NCBI GenBank assembly: GCA_023150895.1
Contig: JAKLJY010000031.1
Coordinates: forward strand, 1-64,000
Direction of reading: 5' to 3'
Origin: Myxococcota bacterium
Lineage (GTDB): Bacteria > Myxococcota_A > Bradymonadia > UBA7976 > UBA1532
Length of the DNA: 64,000 bases
The notes below the pieces were generated by a model. That model was not told where the DNA came from. It saw only the letters and a list, made by a program, of their open reading frames with translations, and did not search any database. The translations under genes were made by a program, and so were the position numbers. Shown here piece by piece: positions 1-9,353 of this stretch; position 1 is the first letter of the stretch, and every line of letters starts with the position of its first letter.

Positions 1-935
1 ACGCCCGCGTGGCCGTCCCCGACGCCGCGCCGCCGCCCGAGCCCGACGCCGCGCCGCCGCCCGACGGGCCGCCCCTCGACCCCATCGCCTACGGTGGCCG
101 CCTGCCGGTCGCCGCGGGCGCGGGCCGCGCGGTACTCACCGTCGCCGGGCTCGATCGCGAGATCGAGGTCTACGTCCCGCCGCGCCCCGCCGCGCAGCCC
201 GCCCTGGTGCTCGCGCTGCACGGCACCTGGGGATGGGGGACGGATCTCGTCGGCGCCCACCGGCCGCAGGGCTTCGAGGATCTGGCCGATGCCCACGGCT
301 TCATCCTGCTCGCGCCCGACGCGCGGCGCATCGTCGCCGGTGACTGGGATCAACATGACGCCGGCGTTCACAATCGCACCTACTGGGAGACCCTGCCGAC
401 GGACGATCCCGCGCGGGGCGCCGATCCCGACCGCAATCCGGATCTCTTGTTCATCCGGGCGGTCATCGCCGAAGCGCGGCGCACGTACGGGGTCGATCCG
501 CGGCGCGTATACGTCGTCGGCCACTCCAATGGCGGCTTCTTCACGCAGCACGTCGCCACCGTCCTCGCCGATCGCATCGCGGCGTTCGCGTCGGCCTCCG
601 CCGGGCTCGTGCGTTGCCCGAGCACGGCGATGTGTCGTTTCCAGGGCCGCGGCGACACCTGCACCGATCTGCGGGCGAATCCGGGGTACTGCGCCTGCGA
701 TGGCCCCGAGAAGCCCGTCCCGGTGCCCGTCGGTCGCCGCATGCCGCCGGGGTTCCTCTTCCACGCCACGGACGACGACATCGTCTCGGTGTACTACTCG
801 TGCGAGCTCGAGGCGCGCATGCAGACCCTCGGACACACCGTCGAGAGTCACATCCGCGACCAGGGCGGCGGTCACTGGCTGCCGCGCAGCTTCTCGGGCG
901 AGGCCTGGGCGTTTTTGTCGCGCTTCTCGCTCTGA
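1..935 (+). CDS. Polyhydroxybutyrate-depolymerase-like esterase (LpqC type), 5' end cut by window
   Basis: Secreted alpha/beta-hydrolase that should cleave ester bonds; the family includes PHB depolymerases and feruloyl esterases, and the true substrate is unknown. The frame is open from base 3 with no stop, and it begins in an Asp/Pro/Ala-rich linker of the kind that follows a lipoprotein signal, so the start lies left of the window. A GTG at 9 is in frame but is not a convincing start. Visible motifs are LVLALHGT (oxyanion region), the nucleophile GHSNGG near residue 172, an Asp pair in HATDDD, and the catalytic His in GGGHW near the C-terminus. Six Cys between the nucleophile and the Asp suggest disulfides and export. 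No operon partner is visible. Confidence 0.72.
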   Translation, partial: ARVAVPDAAPPPEPDAAPPPDGPPLDPIAYGGRLPVAAGAGRAVLTVAGLDREIEVYVPPRPAAQPALVLALHGTWGWGTDLVGAHRPQGFEDLADAHGFILLAPDARRIVAGDWDQHDAGVHNRTYWETLPTDDPARGADPDRNPDLLFIRAVIAEARRTYGVDPRRVYVVGHSNGGFFTQHVATVLADRIAAFASASAGLVRCPSTAMCRFQGRGDTCTDLRANPGYCACDGPEKPVPVPVGRRMPPGFLFHATDDDIVSVYYSCELEARMQTLGHTVESHIRDQGGGHWLPRSFSGEAWAFLSRFSL

Positions 936-989
936 GCCCGCGCGCGGCTCGCGGGCTCTACCCGGGTGACTGAGGACCCCCCGGGGGTC
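934..989. terminator. Two stacked GC-rich hairpins after the esterase
   Basis: The arms GAGCCCGCG (934-942) and CGCGGGCTC (950-958) form a perfect 9-bp stem with a 7-base loop, starting at the esterase stop codon. A second near-palindrome, GACCCC-ccg-GGGGTC, lies at 975-989. There is no T tract, so this could be a rho-independent-like pause or a protecting 3' hairpin. It is called from symmetry only. Confidence 0.35.
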
Positions 990-1094
990 GAGGCTCACCC
1001 GTAGACGTCCGCGACCCGCTCCCGACCTTGACCCAGAACAAACCGGCCGTCGGCGGATTCCAGCAAAGGCCCCGAGAGGCCGACCTGCGCACCC

Positions 1095-3197
1095 ATGAAC
1101 CTGCACGGACTCGGTACGCGGCTCGCGGTCCTCGGCCTTCTCTCGGTCGCAGTCCCGATCGCCGTTCTGACGGCCTACTCGTCCTGGCGCAATGTGCAAA
1201 CCACCGCGCTCGCGACGACGGAGGTCACCCGGTTGATGGACGCGGCGGTCGGGCAGAGCGCCGACGATCTGCTCGATCAGGCGCGCCTCTCGGCGGCCGC
1301 CCTCGACGCACAGCTCGCGCTCCAACTGCGGATCGCCGACGACGTGCTGCGCCGAGCGGGCGGCCTGCAGGTGGGCCCGGGCACGGCGGTCGACTGGTCG
1401 GCGCGCAATCAGTTCGACCAGTCCGTCGTCGCCGTCCGCTTGCCCCAGGTCGTCACGCGGCGGGGTTGGCTGGGGCAGACCACCGACTTCGACCACCCCG
1501 CGCCCGTGGTCGACGAGATCAGCGCGATCACCGGCGGCGTCGCGACGCTCTTTCAGCGCATGAACGAGGCCGGCGACATGCTGCGCGTGGCCACTTCGGT
1601 GCGAAACGCGGCGGGGCAGCGGGCCATCTCGACGTACATACCGGCGCGTCAGCCCGACGGCACGCCCAACCCCACGCTGGCGGCGACCCTGCGCGGCGAG
1701 ACGTACCTCGGCCGTGCACAGGTCGTCGGTCAGTGGATGGCGACGGGGTATCGGCCCCTTTTCGACGACCGCAAGCAGGTGGTCGGGATGCTCTTCGTGG
1801 GGCTCCCGGAGGCCGAGGCGCTGTCGCTCATCGCGGCCTCGGTTCGCGAACTGAAGATCGGCGAGACCGGGCGCGCCTTCGTGCTGCACACCCGCGGCGC
1901 AGAGCGCGGCCGCGTGGTTGCCGCCGCCGGGGGCAGCGGCGAGGGCACGTCTCTCTGGGACGCGACGGACGCGCTCGGACGCCCCTGGGTGCAAGAGCTG
2001 ATCACCCGCGCGACGACGCTCACCGCCGGCGAAAGCGCGACGCTTCGCTACGTCGACCCCGTCGCCGGGGCGCGGTACGTCCGGTTCGCATTCCACGCGC
2101 CGCTCGACCTGCTCGTCGCGGTCGGACTCGACGAGGCCGAAGTGCAGGCGCCCGTGCGAGCCATCGCGGCGGAGCACGCGCGTGTGCTTCGGGAGCAGCT
2201 CCTCCTCGGACTCGGGGCGTTGGCCACGGCCGCCGTCGCGTGGCTGCTGGTGGCGCGTCACCTGATCGGGCGCCTGCGGCGGGCGACGGGGGCGCTGAGC
2301 GCCGAAGCCGTCTCGACGCTGGACGCGGCCCGTCAGGTCGCCGACGCGAGCCGGGCGCTCGCCGAGGGCGTCGAGGTCCAGGCCGCGTCGCTGACCGAGA
2401 CCGCCGATGCCCTGAACGATGTCTCCGGGATGACGGGCCACAACGCCGAGAACGCGGCCACCGCCAAGGACGTCGCCGCCCGAGCCCGTGCCGCGGCGGA
2501 AGAGGGCGCCGCCGGCATGGTCGAGATGAAGTCCGCCATGGACGACATCAAGGCGTCGTCCGACGAGATTGCCCGCATCGTGAAGACCATCGACGACATC
2601 GCCTTCCAGACCAACCTGCTCGCGCTGAACGCCGCCGTCGAGGCGGCCCGGGCCGGTGCGGCCGGTGCCGGGTTCGCCATCGTCGCCGATGAGGTCCGCA
2701 GCCTGGCACAGCGCAGCGCCGAGTCCTCGCGCGCCACCGCCGACCGCATCCAGGACGCCGTCCGCAAGACCGCGGTGGGGGTCGAGATCTGCGCGCGGGT
2801 CGAGGCCACGCTCACCGGCATCGTCGAGCACGCCCGCGAGGTCGACGCGCTCGTCGGCGAAATCGCCCAGGGGTCGGAGGAGCAGACCGCCGGTCTCGCG
2901 CGGCTCGATGGCGCCCTCACCCGCATCGGCGAGGTCACCGAGGCCAACGCCGCCGCCGCGACGCAGTCTGCCCAGGCGGCCGAGTCGCTCGATGAGCGGG
3001 TCGACCGGCAGCGCGGGGCGGTCGGCGACCTCGAAGCGCTCGTCGAAGGGCGCCCGGCGCTCCGGCCCGGCGTCCGGCAGGGAACGAGCGCACCGTCCAG
3101 GGCAAAGGCGTCCACCCCGCGTCGACGGTCGACACGGGCGACCCCCGGACGTGCCGCGCCGGGGCACCGTCCCGCCGAGTCCGTCGCCACGATGTGA
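1095..3197 (+). CDS. Methyl-accepting chemotaxis protein with periplasmic Cache-type sensor
   Basis: Inner-membrane chemoreceptor of 700 residues that should signal to a CheA/CheW array. Helix 1 spans about residues 8-28, a periplasmic Cache-like region about 30-365, and helix 2 about 371-393. A recognisable HAMP is not obvious after it. The cytoplasmic coiled coil carries the conserved hairpin tip [18 protein letters not shown] near residues 502-519 followed by [15 protein letters not shown]. The tail is low-complexity and rich in Arg, Pro and Ser, with no clear CheR-docking pentapeptide. The ATG at 1095 is directly followed by a typical membrane anchor. No che genes are nearby, so it is an orphan receptor and its ligand cannot be inferred. 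Confidence 0.93.
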   Translation: MNLHGLGTRLAVLGLLSVAVPIAVLTAYSSWRNVQTTALATTEVTRLMDAAVGQSADDLLDQARLSAAALDAQLALQLRIADDVLRRAGGLQVGPGTAVDWSARNQFDQSVVAVRLPQVVTRRGWLGQTTDFDHPAPVVDEISAITGGVATLFQRMNEAGDMLRVATSVRNAAGQRAISTYIPARQPDGTPNPTLAATLRGETYLGRAQVVGQWMATGYRPLFDDRKQVVGMLFVGLPEAEALSLIAASVRELKIGETGRAFVLHTRGAERGRVVAAAGGSGEGTSLWDATDALGRPWVQELITRATTLTAGESATLRYVDPVAGARYVRFAFHAPLDLLVAVGLDEAEVQAPVRAIAAEHARVLREQLLLGLGALATAAVAWLLVARHLIGRLRRATGALSAEAVSTLDAARQVADASRALAEGVEVQAASLTETADALNDVSGMTGHNAENAATAKDVAARARAAAEEGAAGMVEMKSAMDDIKASSDEIARIVKTIDDIAFQTNLLALNAAVEAARAGAAGAGFAIVADEVRSLAQRSAESSRATADRIQDAVRKTAVGVEICARVEATLTGIVEHAREVDALVGEIAQGSEEQTAGLARLDGALTRIGEVTEANAAAATQSAQAAESLDERVDRQRGAVGDLEALVEGRPALRPGVRQGTSAPSRAKASTPRRRSTRATPGRAAPGHRPAESVATM

Positions 3198-3254
3198 CAC
3201 GACGCCCGATTCGGCCCCCGCGACACGCGCGCCGATTCGTGGTGTAGTCCGGCC

Positions 3255-6200
3255 GTGTCCGCCACGATGCCCGATCCCCGTGCCGTCACCGAAGCGCTGG
3301 CCACCGCCGGCCGACCGCACCTGATCGGTGTCCGCCATCATTCGCCGACGCTGGCGGCCGCGATGCCCGCGCTCCTCGCCGCGGCCCGGCCGGACGTCCT
3401 GCTGCTCGAGCTGCCGGCCGACGTGCAGGGCTGGGTCGAGTGGCTCGCGCACCCCGAGGCGCAGGCCCCGCTGGCGCTGGCCGTCACCGCCACGGGCGGC
3501 GCCGAGGAGCTGCCGGGGTTCTACCCGTTCGCCGACTTCTCCCCCGAGCTGGCCGCCGTGCGCTTCTGCGCGGCCAACGGCATCCCCGTGCGCGCCATCG
3601 ACCTGCCGGCCGGCGCGGCGCCGCTGCCCGAGCCGGCCGCCGACACGCCCGACGAGGCCGAAGATCTCGACGCGGCCGGAGACGCCGACGAGCCCGACGA
3701 ACCCGACGAGCGCCCCTCCCGGGTCGCCGCGGTGTGCGCACGTCTCGGCGTCGACGATCCCGGCGCCCTCTGGGACGCCCTCGTCGAGGCCCGCGCGCCG
3801 GGCAGCACGCCCGAAGCCTTGCGTCGGGCCGCCCTGCTGGCCGGCTGGCTCCTGCGGCTCGACGCCCCCGCGCTGCGTGCCCGCGACGCCCGTCGCGAGG
3901 CGTACATGCGGGCCGGTCTCGCCGCCGCGCTCGCCGAAGGGTTCACCCGACCGGTCGCCGTCATCGGGTCGTTCCACGCGGCCGCGCTCCTGGACGCCGA
4001 CTCGCTCGATCCCTTCGCCGCCGGGCGTTGGCGCGCCCCCGAGCCCCCCCCGGGTCCGGTCACGGCGTCTCTTCTGCCGTACGCGTTCGAGCTGTTCGAC
4101 GACCGCTCGGGGTATCCGGCGGGCATCCGTGATCCGCGCTGGCGGCAGCGCCTTTTCGAGGTCCTCGGCGACCCGGGGGCGACGTCCGATGCGGCCCGGG
4201 CCGGCGCCGCGGGCGATCTCGTCGACGAGGTGCTCGTCGAGGTCGCGCGGCACATCCGGCGCGCGCGGCACGTGGCCGGCCTGCCGGACGCGCGCGAGGC
4301 CGCCCGGGCGGCGCGGGATCTCTCCCGGTTGCGTGGCCTGCCCGCCCCCGGCCGCACGGAGCTGCTCGAGGCGCTGATGCTGGCGCTCGGTCAGGGCGAG
4401 CCTTTGGGACGCGGTCGCGTGCTCGCGCGGGCGCTGGAGACCGTGATGGTGGGGCGCACGCGCGGTCGTCTCGCCCCGGCGACGCCCCGCGCGGGTCTTC
4501 TGCCCCACGTCGAGGCGCTGCTCGCCGCGCTGCGGCTGCCCGGACCGGAGAGCGCCGGTCGCGAGGCCGAGCCCGTCCGGCTCGATCCGCTGCGCTCGCC
4601 GCTGGATCGTCGCCGGCACGTCGCCCTGATGCGCCTGGCCGCGTGCCACGTGCCCTATGCCGAGCGCCGAGAGAGCGGGTACGAGACGCTGACGCACGTC
4701 TGGCAGCCAGCCTGGTCGCCCCCGACCGAAGCGCTGCTCGCCGTGGCCGCCCTGCGGGGCGCGACGCTGGCGCAGGCCACCGCGGGCACGCTCCGGGGGG
4801 ACTGGCAGCGCCGGGTCGCCGCCGACGAAGCCGGCCCGCCGCTCCTGCTCGAGACGCTCTCGGCCGCCGCGGAGTGCGGGCTCGGCGCGCTCGTGCGCGA
4901 GCTCGTCGCCGAGCTCGACAGCGGGTTCCGGCTCGCCGCCGATCTGCCGACGCTGACGGCGGCGGTCCACCTGCTCGACCGCATCGCCGCGGGGCACGTT
5001 CCGGGCCTGCCGCCGCCGGGCGAGGGCGTCGACGACGAGCCGGGCGCGGTGCCGGCCTTCGACGCCGGTGCAACGTCGCCATCGGTCGCCACATTGCGCG
5101 CCGACTTGCTCGAGGCCGCCGTACGCCACCTCGAGGGCCTGGCCGGCGCCACCCGGGTCGAAGACGCCTGGGCGCTGCGGGGCCTGCTCTCGCTGACCGG
5201 CGACGCGGAGGGCGAGGTGGCCGGCCGGCTGCGCCACGCGCTCGCGCTCCTCGCCGCCACGGGCGCTCCGCTCATGCGCGGTGCGGCCGGCGCCGGGCGC
5301 GTGCTGCTGCACCTGGAGACGGCCGCGGCCTTCGGCGGGACGCTGGCCTCCGTCCTCGACGTCGAGGCGGCGGACTTCCGGGCCGGGTTCTGGCGCGGGG
5401 CGTTCACCGTCGCCGGTGCGCTGCTCGAGGCCGATCCGGACCTCCTCTCGGCGCTGGGCGACCGCATCGAGGGCGATCCCGATGCGGCCTTCCTGGCGGT
5501 CCTGCCGAGCCTGCGCGAGGGGTTCGAGGCGCTGCCCCCGGCCGCCCGGGCCCGCCTGCTCGCCGCGCTGAACGACCGCCTCGGGCCGGGCGCCGTCTCC
5601 GAGCGCCTGACCACCGATCCCGCCGCATTGGCGGCGACCGCGCGGGCCGACGCCGCAGGACAGGCCGCTGCACTCGCGCTCTTCGGTGCGCTGCCGGAGG
5701 TGCCCCGGGCGACCGTCTCGGGCACGCCGGGCCGGACCTCCTTCGACGCCCGCACGGGCCCGCCCTCCTCGAACACCCTCTCCCCCGCCGATCGCTGGCG
5801 GCTCGTGCTCGGGCAGGTCAAGGGCGGTGCCTGCGGCGCGGGCACCCGGCGCCTGGCCGCGACGCTGGAGCAACTCTACGGCCGCGGCTCGGGCGAGGGG
5901 GCCGGGGGCGATCTCGTGGGCGCGGGCGACGAGGCCTCGACCCCGACGGTACGCGAGTGGGCCGACGACCTCGGCGAGCTCTTCGGCGAGCGCGTGCGGG
6001 AAGAAGTCCTCGGACGCGCGGCCGTTCACGGGCAGGCCGAGGCCGCGCTCTCGCTCGATCCCGAATCCGTCACGCCGAGCGTCGAGCTGCTGGAGGAGGT
6101 CCTGTCGCTGAAGGGCGGCCTCTCCGAAGCGCAGCTCACGCACTTGCGCCGGCTGGTCGATCGCGTGGTGGAAGAGCTCGTCCGGGCGCTCGCGCGGCGG

Positions 6201-6872
6201 CTGCGACCCGCGCTGACCGGCTTGGGCACGCCCCGGCCCTCGCGCCGTAAAGCCGGCCCGCTGGATCTGAACCGCACGGTGCGCGCCAACCTCCGCGGCG
6301 CCCGCCCCGGCGAGGAGCCCCCCCTCGTGCCCGAGCGGTTCATTTTCCGCACCCGCGCCCGCCGCAGCATGGACTGGCGCATCGTGCTCGTGGTGGACGT
6401 CTCGGGCTCGATGGAGGCCTCGGTCATCTACAGCGCGCTGGTGGCGGCCATCCTCTCCGGGCTGCCGGCCTTCAAGGTCGACTTTCTGGCCTTCTCCACC
6501 GAGGTCGTCGACCTGACCGACCGCGTCGACGACCCCCTGGGCCTCCTGATGGAGATCTCCGTGGGGGGCGGTACGAACATCGCCCGGGCTCTGCGGGCGG
6601 CCCGCGAGCGCGTCGCCGTGCCGTCCCGGACGCTCGTGCTCGTCGTCAGTGACTTCGAGGAGGGCGGGGGCGTAGGCGAGCTGCTTTCGCAGGTCCGCGC
6701 CCTGGTCGAGTCGGGCGTGCGCACGCTCGGCCTCGCCGCCCTCGACGACCGCGGTGCGCCGCGCTACTCGGTGAGCATCGCGGAGCAGCTCGTCGCCGCC
6801 GGCATGCCAGTGGCCGCCCTGAGCCCGCTCGCCCTGGCGGAGTGGATCGGCACGCAGGTACGCGGGACTTGA
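3255..6872 (+). CDS. DUF5682 protein fused to a C-terminal VWA (MIDAS) domain
   Basis: A 1205-residue cytoplasmic protein with no signal peptide. The N-terminal part carries the family hallmark IGVRHHSP at about residues 24-31 and LLLELP, which I recognise as DUF5682. The last ~170 residues are a VWA/CoxE-type domain with MIDAS motif DVSGS at about residues 1047-1051, the second-site GGGTN, and VSDFEE. From memory, DUF5682 and VWA proteins in actinomycetes are usually separate neighbours in a set with a MoxR ATPase, DUF5691 and a SWIM protein; here the two are fused. No MoxR gene is visible, but a SWIM protein lies 13 kb downstream. The start is GTG 3255 or ATG 3267; neither has a strong ribosome site. 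Biochemical role is not established. Confidence 0.8.
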   Translation: MSATMPDPRAVTEALATAGRPHLIGVRHHSPTLAAAMPALLAAARPDVLLLELPADVQGWVEWLAHPEAQAPLALAVTATGGAEELPGFYPFADFSPELAAVRFCAANGIPVRAIDLPAGAAPLPEPAADTPDEAEDLDAAGDADEPDEPDERPSRVAAVCARLGVDDPGALWDALVEARAPGSTPEALRRAALLAGWLLRLDAPALRARDARREAYMRAGLAAALAEGFTRPVAVIGSFHAAALLDADSLDPFAAGRWRAPEPPPGPVTASLLPYAFELFDDRSGYPAGIRDPRWRQRLFEVLGDPGATSDAARAGAAGDLVDEVLVEVARHIRRARHVAGLPDAREAARAARDLSRLRGLPAPGRTELLEALMLALGQGEPLGRGRVLARALETVMVGRTRGRLAPATPRAGLLPHVEALLAALRLPGPESAGREAEPVRLDPLRSPLDRRRHVALMRLAACHVPYAERRESGYETLTHVWQPAWSPPTEALLAVAALRGATLAQATAGTLRGDWQRRVAADEAGPPLLLETLSAAAECGLGALVRELVAELDSGFRLAADLPTLTAAVHLLDRIAAGHVPGLPPPGEGVDDEPGAVPAFDAGATSPSVATLRADLLEAAVRHLEGLAGATRVEDAWALRGLLSLTGDAEGEVAGRLRHALALLAATGAPLMRGAAGAGRVLLHLETAAAFGGTLASVLDVEAADFRAGFWRGAFTVAGALLEADPDLLSALGDRIEGDPDAAFLAVLPSLREGFEALPPAARARLLAALNDRLGPGAVSERLTTDPAALAATARADAAGQAAALALFGALPEVPRATVSGTPGRTSFDARTGPPSSNTLSPADRWRLVLGQVKGGACGAGTRRLAATLEQLYGRGSGEGAGGDLVGAGDEASTPTVREWADDLGELFGERVREEVLGRAAVHGQAEAALSLDPESVTPSVELLEEVLSLKGGLSEAQLTHLRRLVDRVVEELVRALARRLRPALTGLGTPRPSRRKAGPLDLNRTVRANLRGARPGEEPPLVPERFIFRTRARRSMDWRIVLVVDVSGSMEASVIYSALVAAILSGLPAFKVDFLAFSTEVVDLTDRVDDPLGLLMEISVGGGTNIARALRAARERVAVPSRTLVLVVSDFEEGGGVGELLSQVRALVESGVRTLGLAALDDRGAPRYSVSIAEQLVAAGMPVAALSPLALAEWIGTQVRGT

Positions 6873-6963
6873 CCGGCAGCACGCCGCCGGCCGGTCGTGC
6901 TTGCACCGTTCGACCGCCCGGGCGCACCTTCCGGGCCGTCGTCCGCGTCCGATGGAGCCCGAC

Positions 6964-8283
6964 ATGGGCACGCCTGCCGATCCCGCCGTCTCTGTCGTCT
7001 CTGCCGTCACCGCCCCCGAACCGCCGCCGCCGCCCGCCGCCCGCGGCGCCTGGTACGCGCTGGGGCTGCTGACCCTGGTCTACGTCCTCAACTTCCTCGA
7101 TCGCTCGCTCATCTACATCCTCTTCACCCCGATCAAGCGCGAGATCGCGCTGTCGGACCTGCAGCTCGCGTTGCTGGGGTCGACGTCCTTCGTGATCTTC
7201 TACACGGTGCTCGGCATCCCGTTCGGTCGCCTGGCCGACCGGTATCGCCGCACACACCTGATCGCCGGGGGGCTGGCCGTCTGGAGCCTTTTCTCGGGCC
7301 TGACGGGGTTCGCCGACGGGTTCGCGGCGCTCTTCGCCTGCCGTGTGATGGTGGGGGTGGGCGAGGCGACGCTGGGCCCGGCGGCGATCTCGCTTCTGTC
7401 CGACTTCTTCCCACCCCGCCAGCGCGCGACGGTGCAGGCCATCTACTCGTCGGGCATCGCCCTCGGGAGCGCCGCGTCGTTCTTCCTGGGCGGGGTTCTG
7501 GGCGAGGCCCTCGGTTGGCGCTGGGGCTTCTACCTGCTCGGTTTCCCGGGGCTGCTCGTCGCCGTGGCCGTGGCGCTGCTGCGCGAGCCTGCCCGGGGCG
7601 CGACGGAGGCGGTCCGGGCGACGGCGCCGGCGGCCGGCGACCCCTCGACGGGGGCGCGCACGCTCCTGCGAAACCCGGTCCTGCGCTGGCACCACCTCGG
7701 GTACGCCCTCCTGACCATCGCGACGAACAGTTCGACCATCTGGGTGCCGAGCTTCCTGGTCCGGGTGCACGGGCTCGGGCTGGCCGAGGCCGGTCAGTGG
7801 ATGGCCCTCTCGGTCCTCGTCGGCGGGCTGCCGGGCACCCTCCTCGGCGGCTACCTGGCCGACCGCTTCCGCGCGCGCTGGGCGGGTGGACGCATGTACT
7901 TCGGCGCCACGGCGGCCCTGATCGGCGCGCCGTTCTGGCTGCTGCTGCTCTTCGCCGAGGCCCCCGCGGCGCTGCTCGTCGCCAATGCCGTCTTGCTCGC
8001 GACCGGGTTGTCGTTCCTCGGCGGCGCCGCCGCGGACGTCTCCGACCTCGCCGGCCCGAAACAACGCGGGCTTGCGATTGCGATCTATTACTTCACCGTG
8101 AATGCCATCGGGTACGGACTCGCCCCGCCCCTCATCGGTGCGCTGAGCGACGCCCTGGGGGCGGCGACGGATCCGGCCATGTTGCGGTACGCCTTGCTCG
8201 TCTGCCCGCTGGCGCTGTTGTTGAGCGCCTTGGGCCTGTGGCGTGGGGCTGCGCTGCGTCAAGCCGTCGACGATTCCCGTTGA
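6964..8283 (+). CDS. MFS transporter, spinster-like
   Basis: Inner-membrane major facilitator of about 439 residues with roughly twelve hydrophobic segments. The first helix carries LNFLDRSL, the equivalent of the NYxDR motif typical of spinster-type members, and loop 2-3 carries GRLADRYRR, the canonical MFS motif A. RVMVGVGEA in helix 4 is also family-typical. The substrate cannot be told from sequence; relatives move lipids, sugars or organic acids. ATG 6964 is preferred over ATG 6952 because GGAG sits six bases upstream of it. The gene lies 91 bases after the DUF5682-VWA gene on the same strand and may be transcribed alone. Confidence 0.88.
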   Translation: MGTPADPAVSVVSAVTAPEPPPPPAARGAWYALGLLTLVYVLNFLDRSLIYILFTPIKREIALSDLQLALLGSTSFVIFYTVLGIPFGRLADRYRRTHLIAGGLAVWSLFSGLTGFADGFAALFACRVMVGVGEATLGPAAISLLSDFFPPRQRATVQAIYSSGIALGSAASFFLGGVLGEALGWRWGFYLLGFPGLLVAVAVALLREPARGATEAVRATAPAAGDPSTGARTLLRNPVLRWHHLGYALLTIATNSSTIWVPSFLVRVHGLGLAEAGQWMALSVLVGGLPGTLLGGYLADRFRARWAGGRMYFGATAALIGAPFWLLLLFAEAPAALLVANAVLLATGLSFLGGAAADVSDLAGPKQRGLAIAIYYFTVNAIGYGLAPPLIGALSDALGAATDPAMLRYALLVCPLALLLSALGLWRGAALRQAVDDSR

Positions 8284-8376
8284 CGCGCTCATGGTGCAAC
8301 GCACAATTTTCCGCCAGCCGCATCTCGGGTGTCGCCCGGGCGGCTGGATGCGAACAGTGGAAGGAACGCGAAACAG

Positions 8377-9240
8377 ATGAAGACCGAAAACACGACGATG
8401 ACCCGCGCGCTGGCCCTCCTCGCCTGCGCAACTCTCTCTCTGGCGGCCTGTGACAGCAGCGACGGCGACGGCCCGGCGGCGACGGGCGATGCGGCCGTCG
8501 GCGGCAGCGGTGGCACGCCCGTCGGGGGCAACGGCGGCGAGCCCGTCGGTGGCAACGGCGGCAATGGCGGCGAGCCCGTCGGCGGCAATGGCGGCGAGCC
8601 CGTCGGTGGCGGCGGCGGTGCGGGCGGCGAGCCCATCGGCGGCGAGCCCGTCGGTGGTGGCGGCGCGGGCGGCGAGCCCGTCGGTGGCGGCGGCGGTACG
8701 GGCGGCGAGCCCCCGCCGGTGATGGACTTCTCGACGGCGGCCCTCATCGAGGCCTACATCGACGGCAAGCCCCTGATCATGGCCGGCGAGGACATCCCGA
8801 GCCATCCGAACGGCTACTCCGAAGACATCAACTTCGGGCAGGCGACGCAGTGTTATGCCTCGGTCACGATGAACTTCGGGGCGGGCGCCTTCCACGTCGT
8901 CAGCGAGCTCGGCACGCTCGAGAACGCCCCGCAGCAGGGCGATACCGGCGAGTGCAACCACGACCTCGTCCTCGCCCCCGTCATGTTCGATTCGGTCTCG
9001 CACATCATCGAGAACGTGACGGACAACGGCGCCTGCTTCGACTTCACCGTGAACTACGGCGCGTTCGGCCAGGAAGGCCGCGGCCGCATCACCGAGGGCA
9101 CCGTCGAGCTCGAGCTGTATTTCAAAGACCAGGCCACCGGCATCCGGTGCGCGGACGGCCTCCCCGGCGCAGGCGCGACGGCCCTGAACGGCGCCCCGTT
9201 CGCCGGCAACGCCCTCCAGGTCTTTCGCATTACGCCGTGA
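8377..9240 (+). CDS. Secreted lipoprotein with GGxGGEPVGG repeats, unknown C-terminal domain
   Basis: I do not recognise the family. The 287-residue product starts with a lipoprotein signal (LALLACATLSLAAC, the lipidated Cys near residue 24). A flexible linker of repeated GGNGGEPVGG-like units follows, to about residue 112. The ~175-residue C-terminal part has alternating hydrophobics typical of a beta-sandwich and several Cys that could pair. It is predicted to sit on the outer membrane, with the linker holding the domain away from the surface. AAGGA about 11 bases before ATG 8377 supports that start; ATG 8398 is an alternative. It lies upstream of the barrel-to-ligase gene set, separated by 113 bases, so co-expression is possible but not shown. 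Confidence 0.7.
   Translation: MKTENTTMTRALALLACATLSLAACDSSDGDGPAATGDAAVGGSGGTPVGGNGGEPVGGNGGNGGEPVGGNGGEPVGGGGGAGGEPIGGEPVGGGGAGGEPVGGGGGTGGEPPPVMDFSTAALIEAYIDGKPLIMAGEDIPSHPNGYSEDINFGQATQCYASVTMNFGAGAFHVVSELGTLENAPQQGDTGECNHDLVLAPVMFDSVSHIIENVTDNGACFDFTVNYGAFGQEGRGRITEGTVELELYFKDQATGIRCADGLPGAGATALNGAPFAGNALQVFRITP
8512..8712 (+). repeat. GC-rich degenerate tandem repeat encoding Gly/Glu/Pro/Val linker
   Basis: Short units of about 15-30 bases built on ggcggcgagcccgtcgg repeat with slippage through the lipoprotein linker. They give GGEPVGG-type peptides. This is a coding low-complexity tract, not a CRISPR: units abut, vary in length and have no spacers. Confidence 0.7.
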
Positions 9241-9353
9241 TTGACCGCCGGCCCCGGTCGGTGCAGGGATCGCCTCCGTGCACCCGGCCGACCGGGGGCC
9301 GTCTCGTCGTTCCCCGTCCGGGCCGCGGCCCGGTCGCCCCGCAGGAGCTTGCC

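Noticed and set aside
1028-2692. A 554-residue plus-strand frame over the chemoreceptor
   Set aside because: It is Arg/Gly-rich noise in another frame; the chemoreceptor frame carries the conserved hairpin motif.
8512-8712. Regular short repeats that could suggest a CRISPR
   Set aside because: Units abut, vary in length, lack spacers and encode an in-frame Gly-rich linker.
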